From Mesostigma viride (Eukaryota > Streptophyta > Mesostigmatophyceae > Mesostigmatales > Mesostigmataceae), in NCBI GenBank assembly GCA_009746045.1, contig RPFO01000707.1, positions 31,092 to 95,091 of the forward strand: a stretch of 64,000 bases of DNA. Direction: 5' to 3'. The notes below the pieces were generated by a model that had not been told where the DNA came from, ran no database searches, and saw only the letters and a program-made list of their open reading frames with translations. The translations under genes and the position numbers were made by a program. Numbering within the stretch: position 1 is the stretch's first letter; every line of letters begins with the position of its first letter. This document shows, piece after piece, positions 12,174 to 23,999 of this stretch.

Positions 12174-12344
12174 ATGGGGGATGGGCGATTACAAGAATAC
12201 ATTGATGAAGTAATCACCGATATGGAACTAGGTTTGGTTCCAAAACAGCGAATCCAATTCGTTGTAAATAAAGTGCTCGACCCTGAGCAGCTGCTGCTGT
12301 TGGACCCTCCCACGGTATACCCGAGACTGGACACTAATTCATGA
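12174..12344 (+). CDS. Small conserved ORF at the palindrome hinge, left copy (56 aa)
   Basis: Unrecognised 56-residue ORF starting MGDGRLQEYIDEVITDMELG and ending with TGA, followed at once by AATAAA. It is repeated in inverted orientation in the right arm. The two copies differ at several residues (LVPK versus VVPQ, VLDP versus VFDP, TVYP versus TGYP) yet both stay open. It could be the last exon of the element whose 2A-bearing exon lies about 1 kb upstream. That link is inference from order and orientation. Confidence 0.4.
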   Translation: MGDGRLQEYIDEVITDMELGLVPKQRIQFVVNKVLDPEQLLLLDPPTVYPRLDTNS

Positions 12345-12355
12345 ATAAAGCAACA

Positions 12356-12565
12356 TCATAATCGTTGAAAATAAAGCAAAAGCTTTTGCTTTATTGATGA
12401 ACTAGTGTCCAGTCTCGGGTACCCCGTGGGAGGGTCCAACAGCAGCAGCTGCTCAGGGTCGAACACTTTATTTACAACAAATTGGATTCGCTGCTGTGGA
12501 ACCACACCTAGTTCCATATCGGTGATTACTTCATCAATGTATTCTTGTAATCGTCCATCCCCCAT
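12356..12565 (-). CDS. Small conserved ORF at the palindrome hinge, right copy (69 aa)
   Basis: Inverted copy of the 56-residue ORF. The terminal TGA of the left copy reads TCA here, so the frame runs 13 residues further, into the hinge. Function unknown. It converges with the left copy, the two 3' ends facing each other across the hinge. Confidence 0.35.
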   Translation of the reverse strand: MGDGRLQEYIDEVITDMELGVVPQQRIQFVVNKVFDPEQLLLLDPPTGYPRLDTSSSIKQKLLLYFQRL

Positions 12566-13089
12566 TATGAAAACAAAAGAGGTGCACTTTCAAATGGTGC
12601 AGTTTGAAATGTGAGGAAAATATCCCATAGAGCCCGGCGGTGATCCGTGACGGTGTCACCGCGTCTCTCACGTGTCGCGGGCAGGTCACACACGCCCCCG
12701 ACCACCTGGCACATTGCAAGACAAACGAATATGCACGCCGTCTTTGAAAAAGGGGTCAACCACCACCACCACCGCCATCCGCCACCCCCACCACCGGCGC
12801 CCGCCAGCTCATGATCAATGAGCCGACCCCCCCAACCGAGAATCAGCCCCTCCCATGCACTCACTCAGTCCCTCGCCCCATCCCATCCCACCCCACCGCA
12901 CCCCCCCCCACCGCCTCCCCCCCACCCCCACCCCCACCATCACCACCACCACCAACTTCCCCGGCCGCCTCCCATCCAAGCATTCAGCCCCCCCTCCTAT
13001 CCAAGCAGTCCGGCCCATCCCATCCAAGCACTCGCCCCACCACCACCACCACCACGCAAGCACTAAGCCCCGGCTGTCACCCAGGTATT

Positions 13090-13345
13090 CGCCCCCCACC
13101 CCACGCCCACCCCCACCCCACCCCCACCCCCACCCCCACCCCCACCCCCACCCCCACCCCCACCCCACCCCAACCCCACACCCACACCCACACCCACACC
13201 CACACCCACACCCACACCCACACCCACACCCACACCCACACCCACACCCACACCTACCCCCACACCCACACCCACACCCACACCCACACCCACACCCCGC
13301 CCCCACCCCCACCCCCACCCCCACCCCCACCCCCATGCAAGCAGT
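13090..13345. repeat. C-rich simple repeat (CCCACA / CCCCCA)n, right arm
   Basis: Counterpart of the left-arm G-rich tract. Here the CCCACA hexamer dominates the middle, whereas the left arm is mostly GGGGGT, so the two tracts have diverged or re-expanded separately. Confidence 0.95.
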
Positions 13346-13439
13346 CATCCCCCCCCCCCCCCCCCTCCCATCCGAGCACTCAGCCCCCTGGGGCCTGGGA
13401 TAAAACCCATAGGAAGAGACGAATGTAACAACAATGTAA

Positions 13440-14000
13440 CGTACGTGGGATGGGGGCGCGGCAGCCTCGTGCGACGGTCCCGGGTTGGACTCAACGTCCC
13501 CGTCCTTGGTCAGATCCCGTTTGGTCGCATCCCGCCGCCTACTATGCCATGACCCACGGTTCTTCCGCGACAGCGCCCGCCAGTACCCCCTCCGTCGCCG
13601 AGGGTTGGTGAAACGGCCGTCCCATGATAAGTTGCAAGACTAGGGCTGGGAGATGTGCCGCCGGGTAGAAAGACGGATGTCGCCCTGCATGCGGTCCGAC
13701 AACGGTGCGGGCGCGGAGAGCAGAGACAATGGCTGATCAGAACGCGGGGCACGTGCTACACGGTAATCTGGCAATAGTACTGCGCCTAAACCACCGTGGG
13801 CCGGGAGGACGGCGAGGAGGTAAGAAAATACACGTGCCAGCAAACGACCCGGCGCCGTGCCCAACCGGAGTAGCCACAAATGTCGCACGTCACCGCACAC
13901 GCAGAGTGGTGACTGGGATGGCGGCAGCTCTAGCGTGCCAGATAGAACGGGTGGTCGAATGCAGCGAATGAATGAATTAAGGGGGGGAAGGAAGGAAGGG
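13440..14000 (-). pseudogene. Decayed ORF with 2A-type motif (right arm)
   Basis: Inverted counterpart of the left-arm frame. The 2A core DVESNPGP is at 13498-13475 on the minus strand, preceded by RRRDATKRDLTKDG. The frame is open at the codon that is TGA in the left arm, but has its own TAG at 13642-13640 where the left arm reads TGG. The two arms therefore carry different nonsense mutations in a shared ancestral frame. Confidence 0.6.
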
Positions 14001-15574
14001 ATGGCCGAAGGAAGGGAGAAATGGAGGGAAGGAAGGATTAAAGGAAGGAAGGAAGGAAGGATGGGAAGCAAGGAAGGAAGGAGCGAAGGAAGCGCGCATA
14101 CGTGAAAATAATGGTGGGGTGCCGGCCCCTAAAACCTTGGTGCCGGTGATGGCTATAAAAGGAGGGCGCCCATTTTCGCGAGCCAGGTTGTCTCTCGTCA
14201 TACCACCAACCTTGCCTGGGAAACTGTGGCACGGGCGGGGCACGGCTGCTGTGGGTCGGCCCTGCACGTTAACGTAGTGCGCGTATCCTACAATGGAGAT
14301 AGATGAATACGTGAGATTCCACCCTCAAACGATGGCAGTTGGCACACGCAATGCTAGGCCGCCGTCCGAGGGTGGTGACGCGTGCAAAGCAAATCAAGGC
14401 CACAGGTGGACCGAGTGGAATGGGTGGGATGAACAACCAACGAATGGAGTATAGCACACGACAAGAGACGGCACACGCGGGTACCACAAGCGTTGACGGA
14501 AAAATAGTAGAACGAGCGCGTTGAATATGGGATGAGCGGATGAAGGAGTCACCCATTGAGACGAGTGGTTGAAGAATAGAGTGAACTAATGGCTGAGTCA
14601 ACGGACGAAGGCAGGGGGGGGTCTGATGACAATAGACGTAATCAAAATCAGAAAATCAGAATAGACGTACCGCGTGCATCCGCGGCGTTTCCCGCTCGGC
14701 ATTGAGACACGACGTCCCGCGGTCAACACTCGCGAAGAAGCCGTTGTCCCCGCCGGCGGCGCTGGCAGGGGTGTGGTGCACGCCCGGGACCCCTCTAGTC
14801 GGACGAGTCACATCATTGGCGCCTACGGAGAAAGTGCGCGAGAAGCGGCAATGGAGCGTCATTTTCCGCGGCGGGCGGGCGATGGGGGAAATGCAATCAA
14901 CGGTGGAAGCGACGTAGCTAGTTGGCGAACTGAGCGGGTTTGTTGCACGCGAGCGCCTCACCAAAAAATGCGACAATGCCAGTCAACACCAGACTGACGA
15001 GTATCACAGTGCACCTTCGCCGATGCGCGAGATGCATTTTTCAGGGTTCGCCTCGATCGGTGGGCGGCGGATGGCATGGTCGACGGACCTAGAGGTTTAT
15101 TCAACGACGAGCACCGACCGTTAATCGTACATGAGTTTAACCCCGTAAACCGGACTGTAGCGGGGAACATCCAAACGCGGTGTCTCGATGTCTGTCCCGG
15201 CACCCTGACTCGGAGCCCGCTCGGGGCGTGCATCGGCGCCGTCACCTAGAAACGGCTGACCACACAATCCCCGCGTCGACGCAGCCTAGAGCCGGCGGAT
15301 AATACGAACCGATCAGTTCAACGACCTTGACGACGATGTCAACTAGCAAAGGTCGAAAGCGGTCGGAACCCGATACGGTGCATGCATTGTCACTCGGATT
15401 TTTTAACGTTCAACTCGACAACGATTAGGCTTTGCTTCTGGGATGTTCGAAAGATTATCCATCAAGCGATGGCGTTCGGAGTTTTAATTTGGTCGGAGTT
15501 TTGATCACGATAAGTACCTGTTTCCACTAACGATGCGCTGGCGTGCTTGCTCTTTGTTGAGAGGGCGAGAGGGA

Positions 15575-15842
15575 CGTGGGGAGGGAGGGAGGGAGGGAGG
15601 GAGGGAGGGAGGGAGGGAGGGAGGGAGGGAGGGAGGAGGGAGGGAGGGAGGGAGGGAGGGAGGGAGGGAGGGAGGGAGGGAGGGAGGGAGGGAGGGAGGG
15701 AGGGAGGAGGGAGGGAGGGAGGGAGGGAGGGAGGGAGGGAGGGAGGGAGGGAGGGAGGGAGGGAGGGAGGGAGGGAGGGAGGGAGGGAGGGAGGGAGGGA
15801 GGGAGGGAGGGAAGGAGGGAGGGAGGGAGGGAGGGAGAGAGC
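15575..15842. repeat. (GGGA)n simple repeat
   Basis: About 265 bp of GGGA units with occasional GGA interruptions, immediately outside the right end of the inverted duplication. It is the purine-strand equivalent of the CCTC tract in the left arm. Confidence 0.97.
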
Positions 15843-16070
15843 GGGTGAGCAAGACGGATGGACGGCGGATTGGGATGTCAGATCACTACCCTCACAAACA
15901 TGTACCCCGTTCGCGTGTAATCTCCCATCCGATGCGTCCTTGTGACGGACAGGCGACGTATTCAGCTGGCAAACCGCCCGTGAAGCGTGGTACGGAGTCG
16001 ACCACGGGCACCGACCGAAGTGCCTCGTGCAGTTGGGAACGACTTAGGCCGGGCCCCCAAATGGCCGAAG
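15843..16070. other. Unique spacer, no gene recognised
   Basis: About 230 bp of non-repetitive DNA between the GGGA tract and the large minisatellite. No coding signal recognised. Confidence 0.5.
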
Positions 16071-16074
16071 CCGG

Positions 16075-18830
16075 TAAGTGGCATGTGCACATGCGGGTGG
16101 TTGATGGCCCATGTTGGTGCTGCGGATGGCATGCGCATGGGCGTGGCCGGGCGGTGGCATGCCCGGCTGTGGTCAATGGCATGCATGCGCGGGCGTGGTT
16201 GATGGCATGCGTGGGCATGGTGGAGGATGGCATGCGTGGGTGTGGTGTTTGGTGGCGTGCGCGGGTGTGGCCGACGTCTGGCATGGGCGTGGGCATGGTG
16301 GTTGCTGACACGCGTGGGTGTGGACGATGGCATGCGTGGGCGTGGTGGTTGCGGGCATGCGTGGGCGTGGTGGGTTGATGGCATGCGCGTGGGTTTTGTG
16401 GTGGATTGCACGCGTGGGTGTGGTTGCTGGCATGCATGGGCATGGTGGTTGCTGACACGCGTGGGTGCGGAAGATCGCATGCGTGGGCGTGGTGGTTGAT
16501 GGCATGCGAGGGCGTGGTTGAGGGCATGCGAGGGTGTGGTGGATGATGGCAGGCGTGGGCGTGGTGGTGGATGGCACGCGTGGGTGTGGTTGTTGGCATG
16601 CGTAGACATGGTGGTTGATGAAAGTGGGGGTGGTTGGTGGCACGCACGGGCATGGTGGTTGATGGCGTGCGTGGGCGTTGTGGTGGGTGGCGTGCGTGGG
16701 CGCGGTCGATGGCATGCGTGGGCGTGGTGGTTGCGGGCATGCGTGGGCGTGGTTGCTGGCACGCGTGGGCACGGTGGTCGATGGCATGCGTGGGTGGGCG
16801 TGGTTGATGGCATGCGTGGGCGTTGCCGATGGCATGCGTGGGCGTGGTGGTTGATGGCATGCGTGGGCGTGGTTGATGGCAGGCGTGGGCGTTGTGGTGG
16901 GTGGCGTGCGTGTGCGCGGTCGATAGCATGCGTGGGCATGGTGGTTGCTGGCATGCGTGGGCGTGGTTGCTGGCACGCGTGGGCACGGTGGTCGATGGCA
17001 TGCGTGGGTGGGCGTGGTTGATGGCATGCGTGGGCGTTGCCGATGGCATGCGTGGGCGTGGTGGTTGATGGCATGCGTGGGCGTGGTTGATGGCATGCGT
17101 GGGTGGGCGTGGTTGATGGCATGCGAGGGCGTGGTGGTGGACAACAGTGGGGGTGTTTGAAGGCATGCGTAGGCGTGGTGGTTGATGGCATGCGTGGGCA
17201 TGGTGGCTGCTGACACGCGTGGGCGTGGTGTTGGGTGGTCTGCGTGGCCATAGTGGTTGCTGGCATGCGTGGGCATGGTGGTTGCTGGCACGCGTGGGCG
17301 TGGTGGTGGGTGGTCTGCGTGGCCATGGTGGTTGCTGGCATGCGTGGGCATGGTGGTTGCTGACACGCGTGGGCGCGGTTGATGGCATGCGTGGGCATGG
17401 TGGTTGATGACATGCGCAGGCGTGGTTGCTAGCACGCGGGGCCCGGTGGTTGATGACATGCGTGGTCATGGTGGTTGAGGGCACGCGCGGGCATGCTGGT
17501 TGCTGACACGCGTGGGTGCGGACGATGGCATGCGTGGGCGTGGTGGTTGCTGGCATGCGAAGGTGTGGTTGAGGGCACGCGCGGGCATGGTGGGTGGCAT
17601 GCGTGGATGTGGTGGGTGGCATGCGTGGAGTGTGGTGGATGGTATGCGTGGGTCTCATGGGTGGCATGCGATGGCGTGGTGGTCGATGGCATGCGTGGGC
17701 CTGGTGGTTGATGGCATGCGTGCTCATGGCGGTTGACGGCACATGCGGGCATGGTGATTGATGGCATGCGTGGGCGGTGTGGTGGGTGGTGTGCGTGGGC
17801 GTGGTTGCTGGCACGCCGGGCCTGGTGGTTGATGGCATGCGTGGTCATGGTGGTTGCTGACACGCGTGGGTGCGGTCGACGGCATGCGTGGGCGTGGTGG
17901 TGGCTGGCATGCGTGGGCGTGGTTGATGGCATGCGTGGGTGGGCGTGGTTGATGGCATGCGTGGGCGTGGTGGTTGATGGCGTGCGCGGGTGTGGCGGTG
18001 GATGGCATGCGCGGGTGTTATGGTGGGTGGCATGCAAGGGCGTGGTGGTGGAAGGCATGCGTGGGCGTGGTGGTTGCTGGCACGCGTGGGCATGGTGGTT
18101 GATGGCATGCGTAGGCATGGTGGTTGATGGCGTGCGTGGGCATGGTGGTTGATGGCACGCGTGGGCATGGTGGTTGATGGCATGCGTGGGCTTGGTGGTT
18201 GATGGCATGCGCGGGCGTGGTGGTTGATGGCATGCGTGGGCTTGGTGGTTGATGGCATGCGCGGGTGTGGCGGTGGATGGCATGCGTGGGCATGGTGGTT
18301 GCTGACACGCGTAGGCGTGGTGGTGGTTGGTCTGCGTGGCCATGGTGGTTGCAGGCATGCGTGGCCATGGTGGTTGCTGACACGCGTGGGTGCGGTTGAT
18401 GGCATGCGGGGGCATGGTGGTTGATGAAATGCGCAGGCGTGGTTGCTGGCACGCGGAGCCTGGTGGTTGATGGCATGCGTGGTCATGGTGGTTGAGGGCA
18501 CGCGCGGGGATTGTAGTTTCTGACACGCGTGGGTGCGGACGATGGCATGCGTGGGCGTGGTGGTTGCTGGCATGCGAGGGCGTGGTTGAGGGCACGCGCG
18601 GGCATGGTGGTTGATGGCATCTGTGGGTTGACGGTTGATGGCATGCGTGGGCGTGGTTGCTGGCATGCGTGAGCGTGGTGGTTGATGGCATGCGAGGGCG
18701 TGGTGGTTGATGGCATGCGAGGGCGTGGTGGTCCATGGCATGTTTGGGCTTGGTGGTTGATGGCATGAGCGGGTGTGGCGGTGGATGGCATGCGCGGGTG
18801 TTGTGGTGGGTGGCACGCGCCCCATTCCCC
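16075..18830. repeat. 2.75-kb degenerate minisatellite
   Basis: Tandem units of about 24-31 bp built around TTGATGGCATGCGTGGGCGT, with alternating GTGGTGG and GTTGCTGG linkers and local higher-order duplication; for example the block at 16720-16870 closely resembles 16960-17110. Long ORFs on both strands are shadows of the repeat. Confidence 0.95.
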
Positions 18831-19857
18831 CTTCGTACCCTGCCTGCTGCCGATACACGCCACATTCCTCCTTCTCACCCTGCTAGCTGCGGGCACACAC
18901 CACATTCCTGTTGTCTGCCCTTCCAACAATACTTGCACTGCTTTGTGTCCTCTTAATTGGACCCGGTGAATAAGGACACTTGCATATGTGCCTGCATTCA
19001 TACATGTGGCATTGTGGCATCCCCTCCCCTGTCCACACATGCATTGCTGTCCGACGCCACCCAAGGCTCCTCCCCCCACACACATGCCATGCTGCCAACG
19101 CCACACATGACACCTCTCCACCCACATCCTGTACTTGCCTACGCCACCCACGACACAGTCTATCCACCCTGGGGCACCCTGTACAACCTTCTCACACTAA
19201 GCATGACCTCCTCCCCCCCCGTCCACCTATTTCCCCCCCGCTATGCATTCCATCGCACACGCAGCTGTGGCATGTCTTTGGCAAGAAGGAGAAAGGGGGT
19301 CTCTGCCCTTTCTCCTGTTGTGCACAAACAGGGACTAAAAGCACTTCGGTGCTCCGTGACTCCCCAAACACGAGTTTTTATTTTTAATTAATTATTAATC
19401 GCACACGCAGCTACGAGACATTCCGCTCACTGTGTCTGCCACTTGCTTTCGGACACCTGCTAAATTGAGAGATTCTATCGCTGAATGCAGCTTGTGCCAT
19501 TAGCTTTGGCGCAGGATGATGACCCAATCATTATTTCCTCGTTCATGACATGCGCCATGCATGCATGGCAATCGGCATGTTGCTAAGTTTGGCATTGGTA
19601 GCGTTGGGGTCTTTCCATTGTGGCTGCTATTGAAAGCAGGGAGAAATATTTTTGTGGACGGTTTTTACGAATAGCACAGGCAGTAAAAATAGTTCTTTAT
19701 GAGCAGACGGTCTTATTACGCCTGATGTAGTTCTGCTTTCGCTTGTAACTAGTGTAGTGAATTCACTGGAGCTGGCACTTTTTCTCAGTACCCAACCATG
19801 AACTCTGCCCACCTTGTCTGACATCAGGCCGTCCTGTGCAGCAGCCCTCTCCTTCCT
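18831..19857. other. No gene recognised; contains a LINE tail remnant
   Basis: Low-complexity C-rich DNA at 18831-19250, then a stretch at 19345-19400 with CTCCGTGACTCCCC and an AACACGAGT sequence before AT-rich DNA. That resembles the 3' tails of the LINE fragments at 23.7 and 45.1 kb. The rest has no recognisable coding content. Confidence 0.45.
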
Positions 19858-19859
19858 TA

Positions 19860-20310
19860 TGCAAGCCTCTGCTCCATTATACTAACCTTTGCTCCCTCAT
19901 ACTAACCTCTGCTCCCTCATACTAACCTCTGCTTCCTTATAGTAACCTCTGCTTCCTTATAGTAACCTCTGCTTCCTCATGCTAACCTTTGCTTCCTTAT
20001 ACTAACCTCTGCTTCCTTATACTACTAACCTCTGCTTCCTCACACTAACCTCTGCTTCCTCATACTAACCTCTGCTTCCTCATACTAACCTCAGCTTCCT
20101 CATACTAACCTCTGCTTCCTCATACTAACCTCTGCTTCCTTATGATGATAGCCTCTGCTTCCAGTCATGCGAACCTCTGCTTCCTCATACTAACCTCTAC
20201 TTCCTCATGCTAACCTCTGCTTCCTCATACTAACTTCTGCTTCCTTATACTGACCTCTGCTTCCTCATTCTAACCTCTGCTTCCTCATACTAACCTCTGC
20301 TTCCTCTGCT
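19860..20310. repeat. 20-bp minisatellite
   Basis: About 22 tandem units of CTCATACTAACCTCTGCTTC with point variants (CTTAT for CTCAT) and two irregular units near 20020 and 20145. Confidence 0.95.
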
Positions 20311-22565
20311 TTGAAAGAAATTGCTATCACCTCGACTGACTTTTTGCTCGCCATTGTGCGCATCTCTCGTGGCAGGTCCTTTGTGTCAGGTCCTGTTGTG
20401 GCGAGCTGCTAACGATTTTGCAGGTGTCACCACCTTCCTGCCCCCCGGACGACGACAATTAGTGCGCGCTTTGCTGGGAGCCGCTGGATGCCCCCTGCCG
20501 CACCAGCTGCGGGCACTGCTTCTGTGGTGGGTGCGGCACCCCATGCATGCAACGGGTTCTGTGGTGGGTGCATGCATTAGTTAGGCAGGCATAGGGGAAG
20601 GAATGAGGCAGCTGCTGTTGAAGGCTTTCTGTCGCTGCACCCGCTGCGGGCACTGGTTCTGTCATGCAGGTGGGTGGTCGTTTGGTGGGTGCCGGGGAAG
20701 GTTTATCAACGCCTGCGGTGGGGGGCAAAGAAAATTCTACCGATGCCTGCGATTGGGTGGGCGTGGGTGGTGGGCGCTCCGGAGAAGAAACCAGCGGTGG
20801 GCCTTATGGACCACGGGTGGGTGCTTAATGCATGACATGCGTGATGGCAAAAGCGTGCATGAGGTATCACCTTGCCCCTCGCATGTTGGCGTCTCTGTCG
20901 CCAAGCGGTAATTGTGTGGTGTGGTGATTCGGGCATCTTGGCTATTTGGCTGCTGCCACGCCACTGCTTAGAGGAGGGTGAGTCCAGAGAGTCTCCTGCT
21001 GGTCAATGACTCTCCGCCCAGCTGGATGCCCATTGCCTGCATGACATTGGCTGCATGCATGCTAATGATCGTCCCAACTCCCACCTTCATGCACACATCA
21101 CCGCTGTTGGCGCAGGCGCCTGCATCCAGCGCGTGTGGCAGCACCGGTTCGCCGCCACCTGTGCGCCCCTCATAATAATGCGGCCCATGTGCCGGCAGAG
21201 AGTGTCGCATCTCACCCTCATGCACCTAGCTGCAGGAGATGCCGCGGCTGGGGTGCATGGCGATATCAGCGGCACGCCCCTTCCTTGCCCCGCCTTGGCC
21301 GCGTGTTCGGTCGCCCTGGTTCGGATGGGCTAGTGGGAGAGGCAGAGGTGATGATGGATGGCAGCGCTGGCTGGGTCCCACCCACAGTCTGCCAGGGCCT
21401 AGCTGGACTGGCGTCGCCTGTTGGTGATGGTGACAGCAGTCGGCCGGGGGGAAGCAATGCCGTCTGTTGATGGCAGCAGGACTGGGCGCGGGGGGGGAGC
21501 TTTGAGCTCGCTGTGAAGATGTCCATGGGGTTGGTTGAGAAGGCAGCGTGCCGTTTGGCGCGATCAGGTTAAGGGGGGCTGCCACGGGTCTGCTTTCCCT
21601 GCGCCGGCGTGGAGAAGTATAATGCCATATGTTTGGTGACATCAAGGGGGGGGGACGTGTGGGTGTTTCCACATATATGGGTTGCGTCTGGTGGAGACGA
21701 GTGTCCATCGGCTGCAGACTGCTGTCAGCCGCCTGCCACCCCTGGTCCAGTGGGTGGTTTTGTGGGCCTGCCACTTCTGGAATGGGCCGTCGGAGCCCCA
21801 GCTGCGTGCTAAGTTGGCCTGGTGGGGGGGATTTTGGGCATAATGCTGGCGCTCCTCGTTCTGTTGTCTATGGCCGGTCCTATCTCGTTTCTGCTGGATC
21901 CCTCGTTTCGACAGTCTTACCGCATTGTGAGTCTGCAGACTTTGTCAATAGGCCTTGACCTCGATTTTCATGGCGCGTTTTGACCTTGATTGCTAGAATT
22001 GCTGGCGATGGGAGGTTATGTGAGTGTGCCATGGGTCCGGCTTCTCTCATCTGTAGTACAGGGTGGTTCCGTGCCCTCTGCATATGTGAGAGCATGGGAG
22101 TTGGCGTGGTTGAAACCGTGTACCATCTAACAGGGTGCTAATCGGTTTAGTGTCAACTGCAATTGCCTTGGATCAAGTTCAGCTCATCATGAGACACGTT
22201 TGTTTGATGTACATTGGTGTGTTTGTGTGACTTGCCTGACAGAGTGTGCGCATGTGCTATATTATAATCGTGTGGACTCATCAACACAGGTCATGTTGAC
22301 ATCCAACTGATGCAAGGAGGGGCAATGGGGCACGCGCAGCAGATGGAGGAAGGCGGGGGTTAAGTGGGGGCAAATGAAGCAGTGTGAGGGACTTGTGTGT
22401 GTTCTGACAATTATGCTGGCGAATGTTGAAACATTCATGTGCACATGTCCATGATATGTTTGGCCCTAGGTGGGGTTGTGTGCGATGCCCGGTGGCCGGG
22501 CTGGCATTGTTTCATGCAGCGCGACAAATTAGACAAGTCTTGAACTACACTTGAGTCCACATAAT
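20311..22565. other. No gene recognised
   Basis: About 2.2 kb with scattered short open frames (largest about 180 codons at 21226-21774, minus strand) but no recognisable domain. The words CTGCGGGCACTG and GGTTCTGT recur near 20505-20660, suggesting old local duplication. Confidence 0.45.
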
Positions 22566-22569
22566 AAAC

Positions 22570-22796
22570 ATGTGGATTGGTGTGATGACATCTGTTCAAG
22601 CGGTCGTTGGTGAATGTAGGGCTTTCCTAAGATCGACCTCATGCAGGAAGATCAATTGCCTCTCGAGTAATGAGCTACTAATGCGGATTGGTGTGATGAC
22701 ATCTGTTCAAGCGGTCGTTGGTGAATGTAGGGCTTTCCTAAGATCGACCTCGATCATGCAGGAAGATCGATTGCCTCTCGAGTAATGAACTACTAA
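22570..22796. repeat. Direct duplication, about 112 bp x 2
   Basis: 22570-22681 is repeated at about 22682-22796 with few differences; the second copy has an extra GAT triplet near 22751 and GGAAGATCGATT for GGAAGATCAATT. Confidence 0.9.
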
Positions 22797-23394
22797 GGGC
22801 GAGGCATTCTGATGACACACGTTCAGTCGTTCACAAAAGTTATCAATTGGGGCACAGCAGTACTGTCCTAGTGGAGCGCCCCGGCCGTGACCACACACCC
22901 ACGCATTCCTTCATATCTGGCTGTACATGTCTACGAGATTATCACGATCAGTGCTGTCGATGCAAGGTGCTGACCAGTCTGCCATCAAACTCTTTGTAAT
23001 ACAAATGGGCGTTGCATGCTTGCAGCCACATGGGGATTCCGCGTGTGGTGTCGCTGTTGGTCCGGAGTGCTGTTCATCATCATGCATATATATAGTTGTC
23101 ATTTTGCTGGTTATTTCAGCCAGATGTCGGAAACAGGCGGACAGCAGTTGATCGAGGCAGTCATCGATCAAGGAGCATGCAGAAGTATGCAAGTATAAGT
23201 ACTTGCGTGCCATATTTGCAGAGGCCGATGCATGCCGCGCAGTACTTGCATGGTAATCATTATATCAAAGAAACAACCAGCGCAGGCCAGAAATCTGGAT
23301 CGAATCTAATGCGGACCATGGTATCCAGCTAGATAGTGAGTTGAAAACAAAAATAATGACGTCGAGCATATTTATGCATCGTAGAACAGCTCCT
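22797..23394. other. No gene recognised
   Basis: About 600 bp of unique DNA without a recognisable coding sequence. Confidence 0.45.
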
Positions 23395-23745
23395 AGGGGA
23401 CATGGCCCGGGGCCTAGGCCTCTCCGTGATTTGGAAAAAGATGATGGACAAGGCAAAGTGGGGCCAGGTCATCGAGGACAACAACCCCCCTGCAGTGGGG
23501 AAGGAGCGTGTTTGCAAACGCGGGAGGCATGCTAGACAAGACCCCTAGGGGCACGAGCACCATAGATATAGATAGAATAGGATTGTTTTTGTAGATAGCC
23601 GGCCTATAGATAGCTTAGACCGGTAGGATTGCGTGTACCCATTGACCGATCCATCGGCTCCGTGACTCCAACGGCCCCAATAATGGGAGCACGAGTTTAT
23701 AATTAATTAATTAATTAATTAATTACTAATTAATTAATTAATATT
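23395..23745 (+). mobile_element. LINE 3' end fragment with TAAT tail
   Basis: Frames around 23399-23540 encode GLGLSVIWKKMMDKAKWGQV and then GRHARQ, nearly the same as the end of the LINE fragment at 45291-45584. After the stop come CTCCGTGACTCC, GGGAGCACGAGT and a (TTAA)n run, a 3' tail shared with the copy at 45.1 kb. This is a 5'-truncated non-LTR retrotransposon copy. Confidence 0.7.
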
Positions 23746-23999
23746 TATGCATGTAGCTCGATTTGTCCATGACCTCCCATGCAGAAGAAAGATCTGTTTC
23801 AATTGATATTCTGCATTATGCACGTTCCTGTAGCGCACACATGAAATAAAATCAACAGGGCAACGCTCCGCGAGGGCGACCCCCAAGGTCATTTTCCTGA
23901 GGTCCCTTTGCAAAAAAAATAAGGGCCACATGTGGAGCATGGCGCTTTCAATCCTTGCATGCTACACATGCAACAAGACATAAATTCCATGAGGCATAT

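Larger units (their letters stand above)
7736..12349 (+). repeat. Left arm of large inverted duplication
   Basis: The reverse complement of this segment recurs at about 12387-15555. Arm identity is high by eye, for example the 107-codon shadow ORFs at 8292-8615 (-) and 14674-14997 (+) translate identically. The outer boundary is sharp: the sequences stop matching just outside 7736 and 15555. The hinge is about 37 bp (12350-12386). The left arm is longer mainly because of the simple-repeat expansion at 9168-10516 and about 61 extra bases at 11937-11997. Confidence 0.92.
12387..15555 (-). repeat. Right arm of large inverted duplication
   Basis: Inverted copy of 7736-12349 with a much shorter simple-repeat tract. 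It has a separate small insertion near 14642-14660, flanked by a 10-bp direct repeat AATAGACGTA, that the left arm lacks. The shared outer end lies at about 15555, next to a GGGA satellite. Confidence 0.92.

Noticed and set aside
15892..18865. Very long His/Pro/Thr-rich ORFs over the 16-18.8 kb array
   Set aside because: Several frames on the minus strand are open at once, as expected for a stop-free minisatellite; no codon bias or flanking exon supports them.
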